This document shows, one piece after another, positions 33,681 to 43,936 of a stretch of 64,000 nucleotides of DNA. How positions within the stretch are numbered: the stretch's first letter is position 1; every line of letters starts with the position of its first letter. Origin of the DNA: Mangrovicella endophytica. GTDB lineage: Bacteria; Pseudomonadota; Alphaproteobacteria; Rhizobiales; Rhizobiaceae. The stretch lies in the NCBI RefSeq assembly GCF_002893625.1, contig NZ_PKMZ01000001.1:248001-312000 (forward strand), written 5' to 3'. The position numbers were made by a program, and so were the translations under genes. The notes beneath the pieces were generated by a model. It did no database searches. It was not told where the DNA came from and was given only the letters and a program-made list of their open reading frames with translations.

Positions 33681-35046
33681 TTCGCTCGCTGTCCGCGTCA
33701 TCGTTCTGTCCAGCCTCTGGGCGGTGGCGGCGCTGGTCGCGGCCGGCGGCCTGATCTCCACCCTCTACCAGCAGACGGCCTCGCGCGGCTTCGAGGACCT
33801 CCTCATCGCGCAGCTCTACAACATCGTGAACAGCGTCTCGGCCAACGCGCTCGGGCGACTCGAGGGCTCCCCCGACCTCGGCGACCTGCGCTATTCGCAG
33901 CCGCTGTCCGGCTGGTACTGGGAGGTCGTGCCGGCCAATGCCGAGACGTCCGGCCGGCTGTCGTCGGTGTCGCTCGGCGCCTCCGAAATCCAGGCGCCGC
34001 CCATCCAGCTGGTCCCTTTCGACTTCAACTACCGCCGCGACTATCTCGCCGAAGGCCTCGATGGCGAGCAGGTGCAGGTCGTGGAGACCGAGGTCGTGCT
34101 GGACGGCGCCAACCACACCGCGCGGTTCCGCGTCATGGGCAATGCCAGCGTCGTGACCGCGGACGTCCGTCAGTTCAACAACATGATCGCGCTTTATCTC
34201 GGCTTCGTGGGCATCGGCTCGGTGCTCGTGAATGCCGTGGCGATCCTTCTCGGCCTGCGGCCGCTGGCGCGCGTGCGCAAGTCGCTCGGCGATGTTCGCA
34301 ATGGCCGGGCCGATCGCCTGCGCGGCACCTTTCCGGCGGAGATCCGGCCGCTGACGGTGGAGATGAACGCCCTCATCGACAACAACCGCCGGCTGGTGGA
34401 GCGCGCCCGCACGCAGGTGGGCAATCTCGCCCACTCACTGAAGACCCCGATCGCCGTCATGATGAACGAGGCGAAAGCGATCGGCGGCGAGCGCGGCCAG
34501 ATCGTTGCCGACCAGAGCGAGGTGATGCGCGTACAGGTGCAGCACTATCTCGACCGTGCGCGGGTTGCGGCGCAATCGGAAGGCGCGGTGTTTCGTACGC
34601 CGGTCAAGCCGGCGCTGGAGCGGTTGGTGCGCGTGATTGCCAAGCTGAACCCGCAGTTGACGATCGAGCTGGCGCCGATGGGCGAGGATCTCGTCTTTGC
34701 GGGCGAGCGCCAGGACTACGAGGAAATCGTCGGAAACCTCCTCGAAAATGCTTCCAAATGGACGAGGTCGAAGGTACGGGTGACAGCGCGGCCGGCGGTA
34801 AGCGGCAGCGTGTCGACGCTCGTCGAGGACGACGGGCCGGGCTTGAGCCAAGCCGAGATCGCCGAAGCGCTGAAGCGCGGCCGGCGGCTGGATGAAGCGC
34901 GACCCGGCAGCGGGCTTGGCCTCTCGATCGTCGCCGACACGGTGCGCGAATATCGTGGATCGCTGGAACTGTCGCGGTCCGAGCTCGGCGGCCTGAAGGC
35001 CGAGATCGTGCTGCCGCGTGCCCTCGGCGATGAGATTGCTTCATAG
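33661..35046 (+). CDS. feuQ: sensor histidine kinase, FeuQ-like
   Basis: 461 residues. Two membrane spans (about 10-30 and 175-197) flank a periplasmic sensor of about 140 residues. HAMP-like region, then HisKA with GNLAHSLKTPIAVMMNEA, where the His is followed by Ser rather than Glu/Asp, as in PhoQ-type kinases. HATPase with NLLENASKWT and EDDGPGLSQ, GSGLGLSIVAD. It overlaps the FeuP-like regulator gene by 20 bp. The upstream small exported protein may modulate its sensor domain. Confidence 0.78.
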   Translation: MLKRAIDSLAVRVIVLSSLWAVAALVAAGGLISTLYQQTASRGFEDLLIAQLYNIVNSVSANALGRLEGSPDLGDLRYSQPLSGWYWEVVPANAETSGRLSSVSLGASEIQAPPIQLVPFDFNYRRDYLAEGLDGEQVQVVETEVVLDGANHTARFRVMGNASVVTADVRQFNNMIALYLGFVGIGSVLVNAVAILLGLRPLARVRKSLGDVRNGRADRLRGTFPAEIRPLTVEMNALIDNNRRLVERARTQVGNLAHSLKTPIAVMMNEAKAIGGERGQIVADQSEVMRVQVQHYLDRARVAAQSEGAVFRTPVKPALERLVRVIAKLNPQLTIELAPMGEDLVFAGERQDYEEIVGNLLENASKWTRSKVRVTARPAVSGSVSTLVEDDGPGLSQAEIAEALKRGRRLDEARPGSGLGLSIVADTVREYRGSLELSRSELGGLKAEIVLPRALGDEIAS

Positions 35047-35493
35047 ATGACGTCCGCCCGCACCCCGGCCCGAACTCTCCGGCACCGGTTTCCGGCCAAG
35101 CCTCGATCGCTGGGGCGGCTTGCCATTGTGGCGGTGCTGCTGCCTCTCGCGGGCTGCGTCACCGGTGGGCGCGAGGCGCTGGTGCCCACGTCCGAAGGAG
35201 TCACGGCGCTTGGCGACGGCCTGCTCGGCAGCGCCGGCGTGAAGCTGACGGGCGAAGCGCGCGCCAAGTCGCTGGAAGCCGAGTATCAGGCACTGCAGTT
35301 TGGTCCGGTCGGCCAGCCCGTGCCGTGGGATGAAGGCGGCTACCATGGCGAAGTGGTGCCGACGCAGCTCTACCGTGTCGGTACGCAAGACTGCCGCGGC
35401 TATTCGCACACGCTGACGCGGAGCGGCAAGACGGTGAAGAACAGCGGCACCGCCTGCAAGACGGGCGACGGCGTCTGGATGCCGATCACCTGA
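35047..35493 (+). CDS. surface-antigen-like lipoprotein (RT0821/Lpp0805 family)
   Basis: 148 residues. The N-terminus ends in a lipobox, VLLPLAGCVTGG, so the mature protein should be lipidated at that Cys. The C-terminal domain (YRVGTQDCRGYSHTLTRSGK and CKTGDGVWMPIT) matches the 17-kDa surface-antigen-like family. It starts directly after the FeuQ-like stop, so it is probably the last gene of that operon. Outer-membrane or periplasmic; function unknown. Confidence 0.75.
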   Translation: MTSARTPARTLRHRFPAKPRSLGRLAIVAVLLPLAGCVTGGREALVPTSEGVTALGDGLLGSAGVKLTGEARAKSLEAEYQALQFGPVGQPVPWDEGGYHGEVVPTQLYRVGTQDCRGYSHTLTRSGKTVKNSGTACKTGDGVWMPIT

Positions 35494-35616
35494 ACGGCGC
35501 CGATTGGCGAGGCAGTTCACCAGTTCCCGCGAGCGGCGAATGCATGTGTCCTATGCGGCAGTCCGGAGTCATTCCAGACTTCCCGAGGCGGTCCGCAATG
35601 CCGTATAGGGTGGCCC

Positions 35617-36834
35617 ATGTTCTTCTGGGTCATTGCGGCCGCGCTGACCGCGCTCGCCACCATCGCTGCGCTGTTGCCGCTGCTGCGTTCGGCAGCGCCT
35701 GCTCGACCCGCCGCTGCCGCTCATGACGCGGAGGTGTATCGCGCCCAGCTCGGCGAGCTGAATGATGACATCGCCCGCGGCACCATCGCAGCGTTCGAGG
35801 CTGAAACAGCCCGTGCCGAGATCGGACGTCGGCTTCTCCGCGCATCGGGCAAAGCTGCAGCCGAGGGGGCCTCACACGGCGCCAGCCGCTCGACGCTGAT
35901 CGGGGCGACTCTGGCCGTGGTTGTGCTACTGCCGCTGTCCTCGATCGGTCTCTATGCCTATCTCGGCTCGGCGGGCTTGCCGGATCTGCCGCTGGCTGAA
36001 CGCGCCGCCCCGAGCGGAGGCCGCGATGTTGCATCGCTGGTGGCACAGGCCGAGGAGCGGCTGCGGACCAATCCGAACGATGGTCAGGGCTGGGCCGTGC
36101 TCGCGCCGATCTATCTGCGCATGGAACGGCCGATGGATGCCGAGCGCGCCTTCCGAAACGCAACACGGCTCCTCGGCGCGACCGCCGATCGCGAGGCCGG
36201 CTTGGGCGAAGCGCTCACGCAGATCGCCGGCGGCGAGGTGACCGACGATGCGCGCGCCGCCTTTGAGCGGGCGCTGGCGCTGAACGCCTCCTATCTGCCC
36301 GCCCGGTTCTTCCTTGCGCTGGACCTGTCGCAGGAGAACCGTCTCGACGCAGCGCTGGTGGCCTGGCAGGACCTGATCGACAAGAGCCCGGCCGAGGCGC
36401 CCTGGCTGCCGATCGCCAATGCGGCGATCGCCGATGCACGCCAGAAGCGTGCCGCGGCAGGCAACGGCGCGCCGGCCCAGCCGCCGGCCTCCATCGCTCA
36501 GGAAGCGCCAGCCCCGGGCTCGACAGCGGCGGCGCGCGGGCCGACGGGCGAGGACATCGCCGCGGCCGCCGACCTGTCGGCGGGCGACCGCCGCGCGATG
36601 ATCGAAGGCATGGTCGCGCAGCTCGCCAGCCGCCTGAAAACCGCCCCGAACGATGTCGAAGGATGGAAGCGGCTGATCCGCTCCTACACGGTTCTCGGTG
36701 AGGGCGAGAAGGCAGCGACAGCCTTTGGCGAGGCAAAAGCCTCGTTCCCGGCATCGTCTGCCGAGGCGCAGGCACTGGCCGAATTCGGGCGCGAGCTCGG
36801 TCTTTCATCACCGACGGGAACAGCTACACAATGA
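35617..36834 (+). CDS. ccmI: cytochrome c biogenesis protein CcmI (CycH)
   Basis: 405 residues. A short N-terminal span (MFFWVIAAALTALATIAALL), a second span near 107-127 (LIGATLAVVVLLPLSSIGLY), and periplasmic TPR repeats (LRTNPNDGQGWAVLAPIYLR, ALALNASYLPARFFLALDLS, LKTAPNDVEGWKRLIRSYTV). CcmI binds apocytochrome c and hands it to CcmF/CcmH for heme attachment. First gene of the ccmI-E-F-H operon, overlapping ccmE by 4 bp. Confidence 0.92.
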   Translation: MFFWVIAAALTALATIAALLPLLRSAAPARPAAAAHDAEVYRAQLGELNDDIARGTIAAFEAETARAEIGRRLLRASGKAAAEGASHGASRSTLIGATLAVVVLLPLSSIGLYAYLGSAGLPDLPLAERAAPSGGRDVASLVAQAEERLRTNPNDGQGWAVLAPIYLRMERPMDAERAFRNATRLLGATADREAGLGEALTQIAGGEVTDDARAAFERALALNASYLPARFFLALDLSQENRLDAALVAWQDLIDKSPAEAPWLPIANAAIADARQKRAAAGNGAPAQPPASIAQEAPAPGSTAAARGPTGEDIAAAADLSAGDRRAMIEGMVAQLASRLKTAPNDVEGWKRLIRSYTVLGEGEKAATAFGEAKASFPASSAEAQALAEFGRELGLSSPTGTATQ

Positions 36835-37346
36835 CCCGGAAGCAGAAGCGGCTCGCCTCGATTGGCGGTGTGATGCTGGTGATCGCCGTTGCGGCGGGAC
36901 TGGTCCTGACCGCGCTGTCGGACAGCGTCGCCTATTTCCGCTCCCCGAGCGACATCGCCGCCGAGGCGCCCGGCCCGTCACAGCGTGTCCGGCTCGGCGG
37001 GCTGGTGCAGGAGGGCACGGTTCAGCGCGGCGGTTCCGATACGGTGCGCTTCAGCGTCACCGATACGGTGGAGAGCGTGCCGGTCGTCTATCGCGGCCTG
37101 CTTCCCGATCTCTTCCGCGAGGGGCAGGGCGTGGTGGCGGAAGGGACGCTCGGCCCGGATCATGTCTTCGTCGCCGACACCGTGCTCGCCAAGCATGACG
37201 AGAACTACATGCCCAAGGAAGTCGTCGACGACCTGAAGGCCCGCGGCCTCTGGGAAGAGGGCAAAGGGATGGTCAAGGCATCGGGCGGCGAGGATGCCGC
37301 GCCGGCGCCCGTCGCCGCCGGCAGTGTGGAGGCGTCCGGCTCATGA
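36831..37346 (+). CDS. ccmE: heme chaperone CcmE (CycJ)
   Basis: 171 residues. One N-terminal span, then the OB-fold periplasmic domain. The heme-binding His122 and Tyr126 are in LAKHDENYMPKEV. CcmE carries heme covalently to the CcmF lyase. A flexible Gly/Ala-rich tail follows. Overlaps ccmI and ccmF by 4 bp each. Confidence 0.95.
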   Translation: MTRKQKRLASIGGVMLVIAVAAGLVLTALSDSVAYFRSPSDIAAEAPGPSQRVRLGGLVQEGTVQRGGSDTVRFSVTDTVESVPVVYRGLLPDLFREGQGVVAEGTLGPDHVFVADTVLAKHDENYMPKEVVDDLKARGLWEEGKGMVKASGGEDAAPAPVAAGSVEASGS

Positions 37347-39334
37347 TCGTCGAAACTGGTCATTATGCGCTGATCCTAGCCCTGTCGCTGGCGCTGATCC
37401 AGTCCGTCCTGCCGCTCGTCGGCGCCCGCATCGGCGACGCCCGCATGATGGAAACCGGACGAAGCACCGCCGTCGGCGGCTTCCTGCTGCTGGCCCTGTC
37501 CTTCACGGCGCTTGTCGTCGCCTATGGCACGTCCGACTTCTCGGTCCTCAATGTCTTCGCGAACTCGCATTCGCAGCAGCCGCTCATCTACAAGCTGACA
37601 GCGACTTGGGGAAACCACGAGGGCTCGATGCTCCTCTGGGTGCTGATCCTCGGCTTCTTCGGCGCGCTGGTCGCAGCCTTCGGCCGCGACCTGCCGGAGA
37701 GCCTGCGGGCCAACGTCCTGTCGGTGCAGGCGTGGATCACCTCCGCCTTCCTTCTTTTCATCCTGACGACGTCGAACCCCTTCACCCGGCTGGTGCCGAC
37801 TCCGCCCGAGGGGCAGGATCTCAACCCGATCCTGCAGGATATCGGCCTCGCCATTCACCCGCCGCTTCTCTATCTCGGCTATGTCGGCTTCTCGATCGCC
37901 TTCTCCTTCGCCGTCGCGGCTCTGATCGACGGCCGCGTCGATGCGGCTTGGGCGCGGTGGGTGCGGCCGTGGACGCTGGCGGCCTGGATTTTCCTGACCT
38001 GCGGCATCGCCGTCGGCTCCTACTGGGCCTATTACGAGCTCGGATGGGGCGGCTGGTGGTTCTGGGACCCTGTCGAGAATGCCTCCTTCATGCCATGGCT
38101 GTCGGGCACGGCGCTGCTCCACTCGGCGCTGGTCATGGAGAAGCGCTCGGCGCTGAAGATCTGGACGATCCTGCTCGCGATCCTGACCTTTTCGCTGTCG
38201 CTGCTCGGCACCTTCCTGGTCCGCTCGGGCGTGCTGACCTCCGTACACGCCTTCGCGACCGATCCCGCGCGCGGCGTCTTCATCCTCGCCATCCTCTGCC
38301 TCTTCATCGGCGGTTCGCTGGCACTGTTTGCTCTGCGTGCCTCGTCGCTGGAGACCGGCGGGCTGTTCGCGCCGATCAGCCGCGAGGGTTCGCTCGTCCT
38401 GAACAACCTCTTCCTGACGACCGCTGCCGCGACCGTGCTGATCGGCACGCTCTACCCGCTGTTTCTCGACGTCCTCGGCGGCGCGAAGATCTCGGTCGGC
38501 GCTCCGTTCTTCAACCTGACCTTCGGTCCGCTGATGGTGCCGCTGCTCTTCGCGGTGCCCTTCGGCCCATTGCTGGCGTGGAAGCGGGGCGATCTGCTTG
38601 GCGCCGCGCAGCGCCTCTATGCCGCCGCGGGCGCAGCGCTGCTCGCCGTCATTCTCGTGATCGCCTTCACGCGCGGCGTGGCGGTGCTGGCGGCGCTGGG
38701 CATCGGCCTCTCGGCCTGGCTCATGGTGGGCAGCTTCGTCGATCTTTGGGAGCGCGCCAACTTCAGGCGTGCCGGGTTCAGGATCGGGCTATCGCGGCTG
38801 GCCGGTCTGCCGCGCTCGGCCTTCGGCACGGCGATCGCGCATTTCGGGCTCGGCGCCACGCTGCTCGGCATCGTCGGCGCCAGTGCTTTCGGCACCGAGG
38901 TCATCACGACGATGAAGCCGGGCGACACCGTTGCCGCCGGCGGCTACGAGATCCGCTTCGAAGGCCTGTCCCAGCGCACCGGTCCGAACTTCACCGCCGA
39001 GGTCGGCACGTTCCGGCTGATGCGCGGTAACGCGGAGTCGGGCACGCTCGAAAGCAGCCGGCGCCTCTACACCGCCCGGCAGATGCCGACCACCGAAGCC
39101 GGGATCCGGACGCGGCTGTTCTCGCAGCTCTACCTGTCGCTTGGCGATGCTGATGCGAATGGCGGCGCAACGGTGGTGCGCATCTGGCACAAGCCGCTGG
39201 TGACGCTGATCTGGCTCGGCGCGCTGGTGATGGCCGGCGGCGGTATCGTCTCGCTCGCCGACCGGCGCCTGCGAATCGGCGCACCGGCCCGCCGCCGTCA
39301 CGGCAAGGCGAAACCGGCTGGAGCGACGGCTTGA
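37343..39334 (+). CDS. ccmF: heme lyase subunit CcmF (CycK)
   Basis: 663 residues with about 14-15 membrane spans. The WWD-type motif is in [20 protein letters not shown], with conserved histidines in [12 protein letters not shown] and [14 protein letters not shown]. CcmF joins heme to apocytochrome c in the inner membrane. It overlaps ccmE by 4 bp, and its stop overlaps the ccmH ATG. Confidence 0.95.
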   Translation: MIVETGHYALILALSLALIQSVLPLVGARIGDARMMETGRSTAVGGFLLLALSFTALVVAYGTSDFSVLNVFANSHSQQPLIYKLTATWGNHEGSMLLWVLILGFFGALVAAFGRDLPESLRANVLSVQAWITSAFLLFILTTSNPFTRLVPTPPEGQDLNPILQDIGLAIHPPLLYLGYVGFSIAFSFAVAALIDGRVDAAWARWVRPWTLAAWIFLTCGIAVGSYWAYYELGWGGWWFWDPVENASFMPWLSGTALLHSALVMEKRSALKIWTILLAILTFSLSLLGTFLVRSGVLTSVHAFATDPARGVFILAILCLFIGGSLALFALRASSLETGGLFAPISREGSLVLNNLFLTTAAATVLIGTLYPLFLDVLGGAKISVGAPFFNLTFGPLMVPLLFAVPFGPLLAWKRGDLLGAAQRLYAAAGAALLAVILVIAFTRGVAVLAALGIGLSAWLMVGSFVDLWERANFRRAGFRIGLSRLAGLPRSAFGTAIAHFGLGATLLGIVGASAFGTEVITTMKPGDTVAAGGYEIRFEGLSQRTGPNFTAEVGTFRLMRGNAESGTLESSRRLYTARQMPTTEAGIRTRLFSQLYLSLGDADANGGATVVRIWHKPLVTLIWLGALVMAGGGIVSLADRRLRIGAPARRRHGKAKPAGATA

Positions 39335-39885
39335 TGCTGCCGAGCTCCGGAAGGCTCAGACGATCGCCGAATGGGCGCGCGTCCCGCGTTCGTCGCTGCC
39401 TCGCCATGATCGGCGTGGGGCTGCTGCTCGCCTCCGGCGCTGCGGCCCCGGTCGGGATGCTGGCGCCGCAGGCCGCCTTCGCGGTGAATCCGGATGAGGT
39501 GCTTGCCGATCCCGCGCTGGAAGCGCGTGCCCGCGCCCTGTCGGCGGGGCTGCGTTGCCTCGTCTGTCAGAATCAATCGATCGACGACAGCAATGCCGAT
39601 CTCGCCCGCGACCTGCGCCTGCTGGTGCGCCAGCGCCTGGCCGCGGGGGATACGGACGAGCAGGTCATCGCCTATCTCGTTGACCGATACGGCGATTTCG
39701 TTCTGCTTCGTCCGCCGCTGCAGTGGGATACGATGCTGCTCTGGGCGGCGCCCGCTGCGATCCTCCTCGCCGGTGTGGCCGCTGCATGGCTTGCAACGCG
39801 GCGGAGCGGCCGGCGTGAGGTCGAGCGGCTCGATGCGGCCGAGGAGGCTGCCCTGGCGAAGGCGGTCGACGGGGAGCTTCGTTAG
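39334..39885 (+). CDS. ccmH: cytochrome c biogenesis protein CcmH (CycL)
   Basis: 183 residues. Signal or anchor near residues 25-45, the redox motif [20 protein letters not shown] (LRCxxC), then [20 protein letters not shown] and a C-terminal span. CcmH reduces the CXXCH disulfide of apocytochrome c. The ATG at 39334 overlaps the ccmF stop. Last gene of the operon. Confidence 0.93.
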   Translation: MLPSSGRLRRSPNGRASRVRRCLAMIGVGLLLASGAAAPVGMLAPQAAFAVNPDEVLADPALEARARALSAGLRCLVCQNQSIDDSNADLARDLRLLVRQRLAAGDTDEQVIAYLVDRYGDFVLLRPPLQWDTMLLWAAPAAILLAGVAAAWLATRRSGRREVERLDAAEEAALAKAVDGELR

Positions 39886-40144
39886 GCAGCGAAGCCCGTT
39901 CGCGAGCCGACTGGCCTCATCGGCGTTGCGCCTCGTCCAGCCTCGGTCGTTGGACTCGGCCGAGCCGCAAGCGTGATTGGCTCGGCTCGGTCGCTGCGGC
40001 AGGCGCTTAGCCAACCTTACGAAGATTTCACTTCGCCGCAAAGGTCCCGTAATCCCGTGCTCCCTATCTAACGACCCAGATGGTGGCCAGTCGCCCACGG
40101 CAACTGCTCCACCCGCGGCTTCGATGGATGCAAGAGGATCACAG

Positions 40145-41668
40145 ATGCGCAACGCTTCCAGCACCAAGACCAACCGTAACCGCCTTCTCGCTGGCGTCCT
40201 CGCCGCAGGCGTCGCGGGCCTCGCCTTTTCAGGCGGCGTGATGACCAATGTCGTCCCGAGTTTCGCCGAGGCGGTGAAGGTCGACGCGCCGGCGCAGAAC
40301 TTCGGCTTCGCCGATGTTGTGCAGAAGGTATCGCCGGCCGTCGTCTCCGTCCGCGTCAAGGAAAAGGCAGCGGATGTCTCCGACACGTCCGACATGGGTT
40401 CGCCCTTCGACAGCCTTCCGGACGGCCACCCGCTCAAGCGCTTCTTCGAGTTTGGGAACCCGAACGGACAGAACGGTCCGCGTGGTCAGGCGCCGCGCCG
40501 GCAGCAGCCGCGTGCCGCCATGGCGCAGGGCTCGGGCTTCTTTGTCTCCGAGGACGGTTACCTCGTCACCAACAATCACGTCGTCGAGGACGGTACTGAG
40601 TTCACAGTCGTGCTCGATGACACGACGGAGCTCTCCGCCAAGCTCGTCGGCACCGACAAGCGCACCGACCTCGCGCTGCTGAAGGTCGATGGCAAAGATC
40701 GTAAATTCACCTATGTCGACTTCGCCGACGACTCCAAGATTCGGGTCGGCGACTGGGTCGTGGCCGTCGGCAATCCGTTCGGCCTCGGCGGATCGGTGAC
40801 GGCCGGCATCATTTCGGCGCGCGGCCGTGACATCGGCGCCGGCCCGTATGACGACTTCATCCAGATCGACGCGGCGGTGAACCGCGGCAACTCGGGCGGT
40901 CCGGCCTTCGACCTTGAGGGCCATGTGATCGGCGTCAACACCGCGATCTTCTCGCCGTCGGGCGGCAATGTCGGCATCGCCTTCGCGATCCCCGCCTCGA
41001 CTGCCAAGAGCGTGGTGCAGTCGCTGCGCGACAAGGGCAACGTCCAGCGCGGCTGGCTCGGCGTCCAGATTGGACCTGTCAGCGAGGATATCGCAGAGGC
41101 CGTCGGCCTGAACGGCGAGGACGGTGCGATCGTCACGCTGCCGGACAACGAGACGCCGGCTTCCAAGGCGGGCATCCAGACCGGCGACGTCATCACGGCC
41201 GTGAACGGCAAGGCAGTGAAGGGCCCGCGTGAGCTGTCCCGCACCATCGCCGGCTTCAGCCCGAACACCAAGGTCGACATCACCGTCTGGCGCGACAACG
41301 CCTCCAAGACGGTATCGGTGACGCTCGGCAACCTGTCGGCGCTCGACGACACGGCCGTTGCCGACAATTCGGGCAGCGGCGCGCCCGTCGATCCGTCGGC
41401 GCTCTCCGGTTACGGCCTGACGCTGACCCCGTCCGAGGACGGTGAGGGCGTGGTCGTGACGGACGTCGATCCGGACTCTTCGGCTTCCGAGCGCGGTGTG
41501 CAGGCCGGCGATGTCATCGTCTCCATCAACGGCAAGGAGGTGAAGTCGCAGCGTGAGGTCGAGACCGCTCTCAGCGATGCCTCGAAGTCCGGGCGCAAGG
41601 CGGCTCTCTTCCAGCTGAAGAACGGCGACCAGAACCGCTTCGTCGCGCTGCCGCTCGCCAAGAGCTGA
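40145..41668 (+). CDS. degP: DegP/Do family periplasmic serine protease
   Basis: 507 residues. Signal peptide (RLLAGVLAAGVAGLAFSGGV), trypsin-like domain with catalytic triad His145 (TNNHVVEDG), Asp175 (DKRTDLALLKV) and Ser250 (NRGNSGGPAF), then two PDZ domains (GWLGVQIGPVSEDIAEAVGL; GEGVVVTDVDPDSSASERGV). The ATG at 40145 has GAGG upstream; the longer frame reading from 39977 was rejected as non-coding. It degrades or refolds damaged envelope proteins. Lies between ccm and a two-component pair, as in Sinorhizobium. Confidence 0.93.
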   Translation: MRNASSTKTNRNRLLAGVLAAGVAGLAFSGGVMTNVVPSFAEAVKVDAPAQNFGFADVVQKVSPAVVSVRVKEKAADVSDTSDMGSPFDSLPDGHPLKRFFEFGNPNGQNGPRGQAPRRQQPRAAMAQGSGFFVSEDGYLVTNNHVVEDGTEFTVVLDDTTELSAKLVGTDKRTDLALLKVDGKDRKFTYVDFADDSKIRVGDWVVAVGNPFGLGGSVTAGIISARGRDIGAGPYDDFIQIDAAVNRGNSGGPAFDLEGHVIGVNTAIFSPSGGNVGIAFAIPASTAKSVVQSLRDKGNVQRGWLGVQIGPVSEDIAEAVGLNGEDGAIVTLPDNETPASKAGIQTGDVITAVNGKAVKGPRELSRTIAGFSPNTKVDITVWRDNASKTVSVTLGNLSALDDTAVADNSGSGAPVDPSALSGYGLTLTPSEDGEGVVVTDVDPDSSASERGVQAGDVIVSINGKEVKSQREVETALSDASKSGRKAALFQLKNGDQNRFVALPLAKS

Positions 41669-41715
41669 CCCGCCGCGCCCCATTCGGTCGCTCCGAATGG
41701 AATGACGATCGAAGT

Positions 41716-41748
41716 TGCGGCGGCGGATCGGTGAGGTCCGCCGCCGCA
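41716..41748 (+). terminator. hairpin after degP, probable terminator
   Basis: A perfect 12-bp stem (TGCGGCGGCGGA with TCCGCCGCCGCA) closes a 9-nt loop, 47 bp after the degP stop. The following GTCGTTTC is a weak T tract, so it may terminate with help or act as an mRNA 3-prime stabiliser. Confidence 0.6.
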
Positions 41749-41776
41749 GTCGTTTCAACGCTGGAGACGAAGATTG

Positions 41777-42493
41777 ATGGCAGCTCCCGCAGCTTCCGCT
41801 ACATCGGAGCCGATGCGAATCCTGATCATCGAAGACGACCGCGAGGCCGCCGCCTATCTCGTCCGCGCCCTGCGGGAGGCGGGCCACGTGGTGGAGCACG
41901 CCGCCGACGGCGCGGAGGGCTTTCATCTGGCCGATACGCGTGACTTCGATGTCCTGGTGGTCGATCGCATGCTGCCGGAGCGTGACGGCCTCTCCGTCAT
42001 CTCCGGCCTGCGGCAGAAGGGTGATCCGACGCCGGCGCTGATCCTGTCGGCGCTGGGACAGGTGGACGACCGCGTCACCGGGCTTCGCGCCGGCGGCGAC
42101 GACTACCTGACGAAGCCCTATGCCATTTCGGAGCTTCTGGCGCGGGTGGAGGTGCTTGGGCGCCGTCGCCTCGGTGCCAAGGAGGTCGAGACGGTGTACC
42201 GGGTCGGCGATCTGGAGCTCGACAGGCTGTCCCACGAGGTCAAGCGAGCCGGCAAGACCATCGTGCTGCAGCCGCGCGAGTTCCGCCTGCTCGAATATCT
42301 CATGAAGAACGCCGGGCAGGTGGTCACCCGGACCATGCTTCTCGAGAACGTCTGGGACTACCATTTCGACCCGCAGACCAACGTCATCGACGTTCACATC
42401 TCGCGGCTGCGCTCGAAGATCGAGCGCGAGGCCGGCCCGCCCTTGCTGCATACGGTGCGCGGCTCCGGCTACATCATGCGCGCGGGCGCCTGA
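41777..42493 (+). CDS. OmpR-family response regulator
   Basis: 238 residues. Receiver with phospho-acceptor Asp63 (VLVVDRMLPERDG), Lys in YLTKPYAISELLAR, and a winged-helix domain (QPREFRLLEYLMKNAGQVVT, VIDVHISRLRSKIEREAGPP). A short N-terminal extension precedes MRILIIEDDR; translation could also start there, at 41813. It lies 3 bp before the kinase gene and just after degP, suggesting an envelope-stress role (inference). Confidence 0.88.
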   Translation: MAAPAASATSEPMRILIIEDDREAAAYLVRALREAGHVVEHAADGAEGFHLADTRDFDVLVVDRMLPERDGLSVISGLRQKGDPTPALILSALGQVDDRVTGLRAGGDDYLTKPYAISELLARVEVLGRRRLGAKEVETVYRVGDLELDRLSHEVKRAGKTIVLQPREFRLLEYLMKNAGQVVTRTMLLENVWDYHFDPQTNVIDVHISRLRSKIEREAGPPLLHTVRGSGYIMRAGA

Positions 42494-42496
42494 TCC

Positions 42497-43936
42497 GTGC
42501 AGCGTCTGCGGGCGTTGATGCGCATGACGGCCGTCCGGCTGTCTGCGATCTATCTCGGCCTTTTTGCTGTCTTTGCCGCGGTGCTGGTCTTCTATGTCAC
42601 CGCGACGACTGCCGATATCCTGCACACGCAGAGCCGTCAGGCCATTGCCGACGAGATCGAGGATCTCGCCAGCGTCTATCGCAGCACGGGGCTCGTCGGC
42701 CTCGTGCGCACCATCGACCTGCGCTCGCGTCAGCCGGGTGCCTCGCTCTACCTCGTCACGGATGCGACGGGCAGGATCCTGGCCGGCAACGTCCAGAGCC
42801 TCGATGCCGGCGTTCTCGACGATGCCGGCTTCAGCGAGGGTGCCTTCGGCTACGAGCGCTTCGCCGACGGCAGCGACGGGGAGGGCGCCGATGCCGCGCG
42901 GGGCGATCGCTATCACCTTGCAATCGCGGAGGTGGTCGCCTTGCCGAACGGGATGCGCGTCCTTGTCGGGCGCGACCAGACCGAGCAGGAGCGCTTCCGG
43001 GTCATCGTCCGCGGCGCTCTGATCCTGGCACTGGCGCTGATGGGCGTCGGCGCTCTGTTCGCCTGGTTCCTGGTCGGCCGCCAGGCGCTGCAGCGGCTGA
43101 ACCGGATGTCGGCTTCGACGGCCCGGATCCTTGGCGGCGATCTCGACGAGCGTCTTCCCGTCACGGGAACGGAGGACGAGTTCGATCGCCTCTCGGCCAA
43201 TCTCAACCTTCTTCTCGGCCGTATCGCTCAGTTGCAGAAGGGGCTCCGGCAGGTCTCCGACAACATCGCGCACGACCTGAAGACGCCGCTGACGCGTCTT
43301 CGCAACCGCGCCGAGACGGCACTGGCTGATGCCTCGGAACCGCAGGATGCGCGGAGTGCGTTGGAGGGCGTGATCGGCGAAGCCGATCAGATGATCCGGA
43401 CCTTCGATGCTCTGTTGATGATCTCGCGCGTCGAGGCAGGGTCGCATCCGGTGGAGAAGGCGGAGACTGATCTTGCCGGTATCGTCGCCGATGTCGCCGA
43501 ACTCTACGAGCCGGTGGCGGAAGCGGCGGGCGGCACGCTGAGCGTGCGGGCGGAGGGGCCGGTCATCGCCTCCGTCAGCCGCGAGCTGATCGCCCAGGCG
43601 CTTGCGAACCTCGTGGACAACGCCTTGAAGTATGGCGGAACGGAAGAGCGCCCGCCGGTCGTCACCGTCGAGCTGGCCGCGGAGGGCGATCGCTGCCGCC
43701 TCTCCGTTACTGATAACGGGCCGGGCATACCGGAAGACCGGAGGGAGAGGGTGCTGGAGCGTTTCTACCGCCTCGACGAAAGCCGGAACAAGCCGGGCTC
43801 GGGTCTTGGCCTGTCGCTGGTAAAGGCCATCGCCTCCATCCATGGCGGCACGCTGCGGCTGGACGATGCCGCTCCGGGGCTGAAGGTCACGATCGACCTG
43901 CCGCTCGGCACCGCGGTGGTGCCCGCAGATGGCTGA
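42497..43936 (+). CDS. sensor histidine kinase (HAMP-HisKA), degP-linked
   Basis: 479 residues from a GTG start. Two spans (about 12-34 and 175-195) border a periplasmic sensor of about 140 residues, then HAMP, HisKA with SDNIAHDLKTPLTRLRNRAE and HATPase (NLVDNALKYGG, TDNGPGIPEDRRE, GSGLGLSLVKAI). Partner of the upstream regulator. Its stop lies 8 bp inside the glnE start. Confidence 0.9.
   Translation: MQRLRALMRMTAVRLSAIYLGLFAVFAAVLVFYVTATTADILHTQSRQAIADEIEDLASVYRSTGLVGLVRTIDLRSRQPGASLYLVTDATGRILAGNVQSLDAGVLDDAGFSEGAFGYERFADGSDGEGADAARGDRYHLAIAEVVALPNGMRVLVGRDQTEQERFRVIVRGALILALALMGVGALFAWFLVGRQALQRLNRMSASTARILGGDLDERLPVTGTEDEFDRLSANLNLLLGRIAQLQKGLRQVSDNIAHDLKTPLTRLRNRAETALADASEPQDARSALEGVIGEADQMIRTFDALLMISRVEAGSHPVEKAETDLAGIVADVAELYEPVAEAAGGTLSVRAEGPVIASVSRELIAQALANLVDNALKYGGTEERPPVVTVELAAEGDRCRLSVTDNGPGIPEDRRERVLERFYRLDESRNKPGSGLGLSLVKAIASIHGGTLRLDDAAPGLKVTIDLPLGTAVVPADG

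Noticed and set aside
39959-39986. Hairpin GCCGAGCC / GGCTCGGC after ccmH as a terminator
   Set aside because: 12-nt loop and no T tract; too weak to call.
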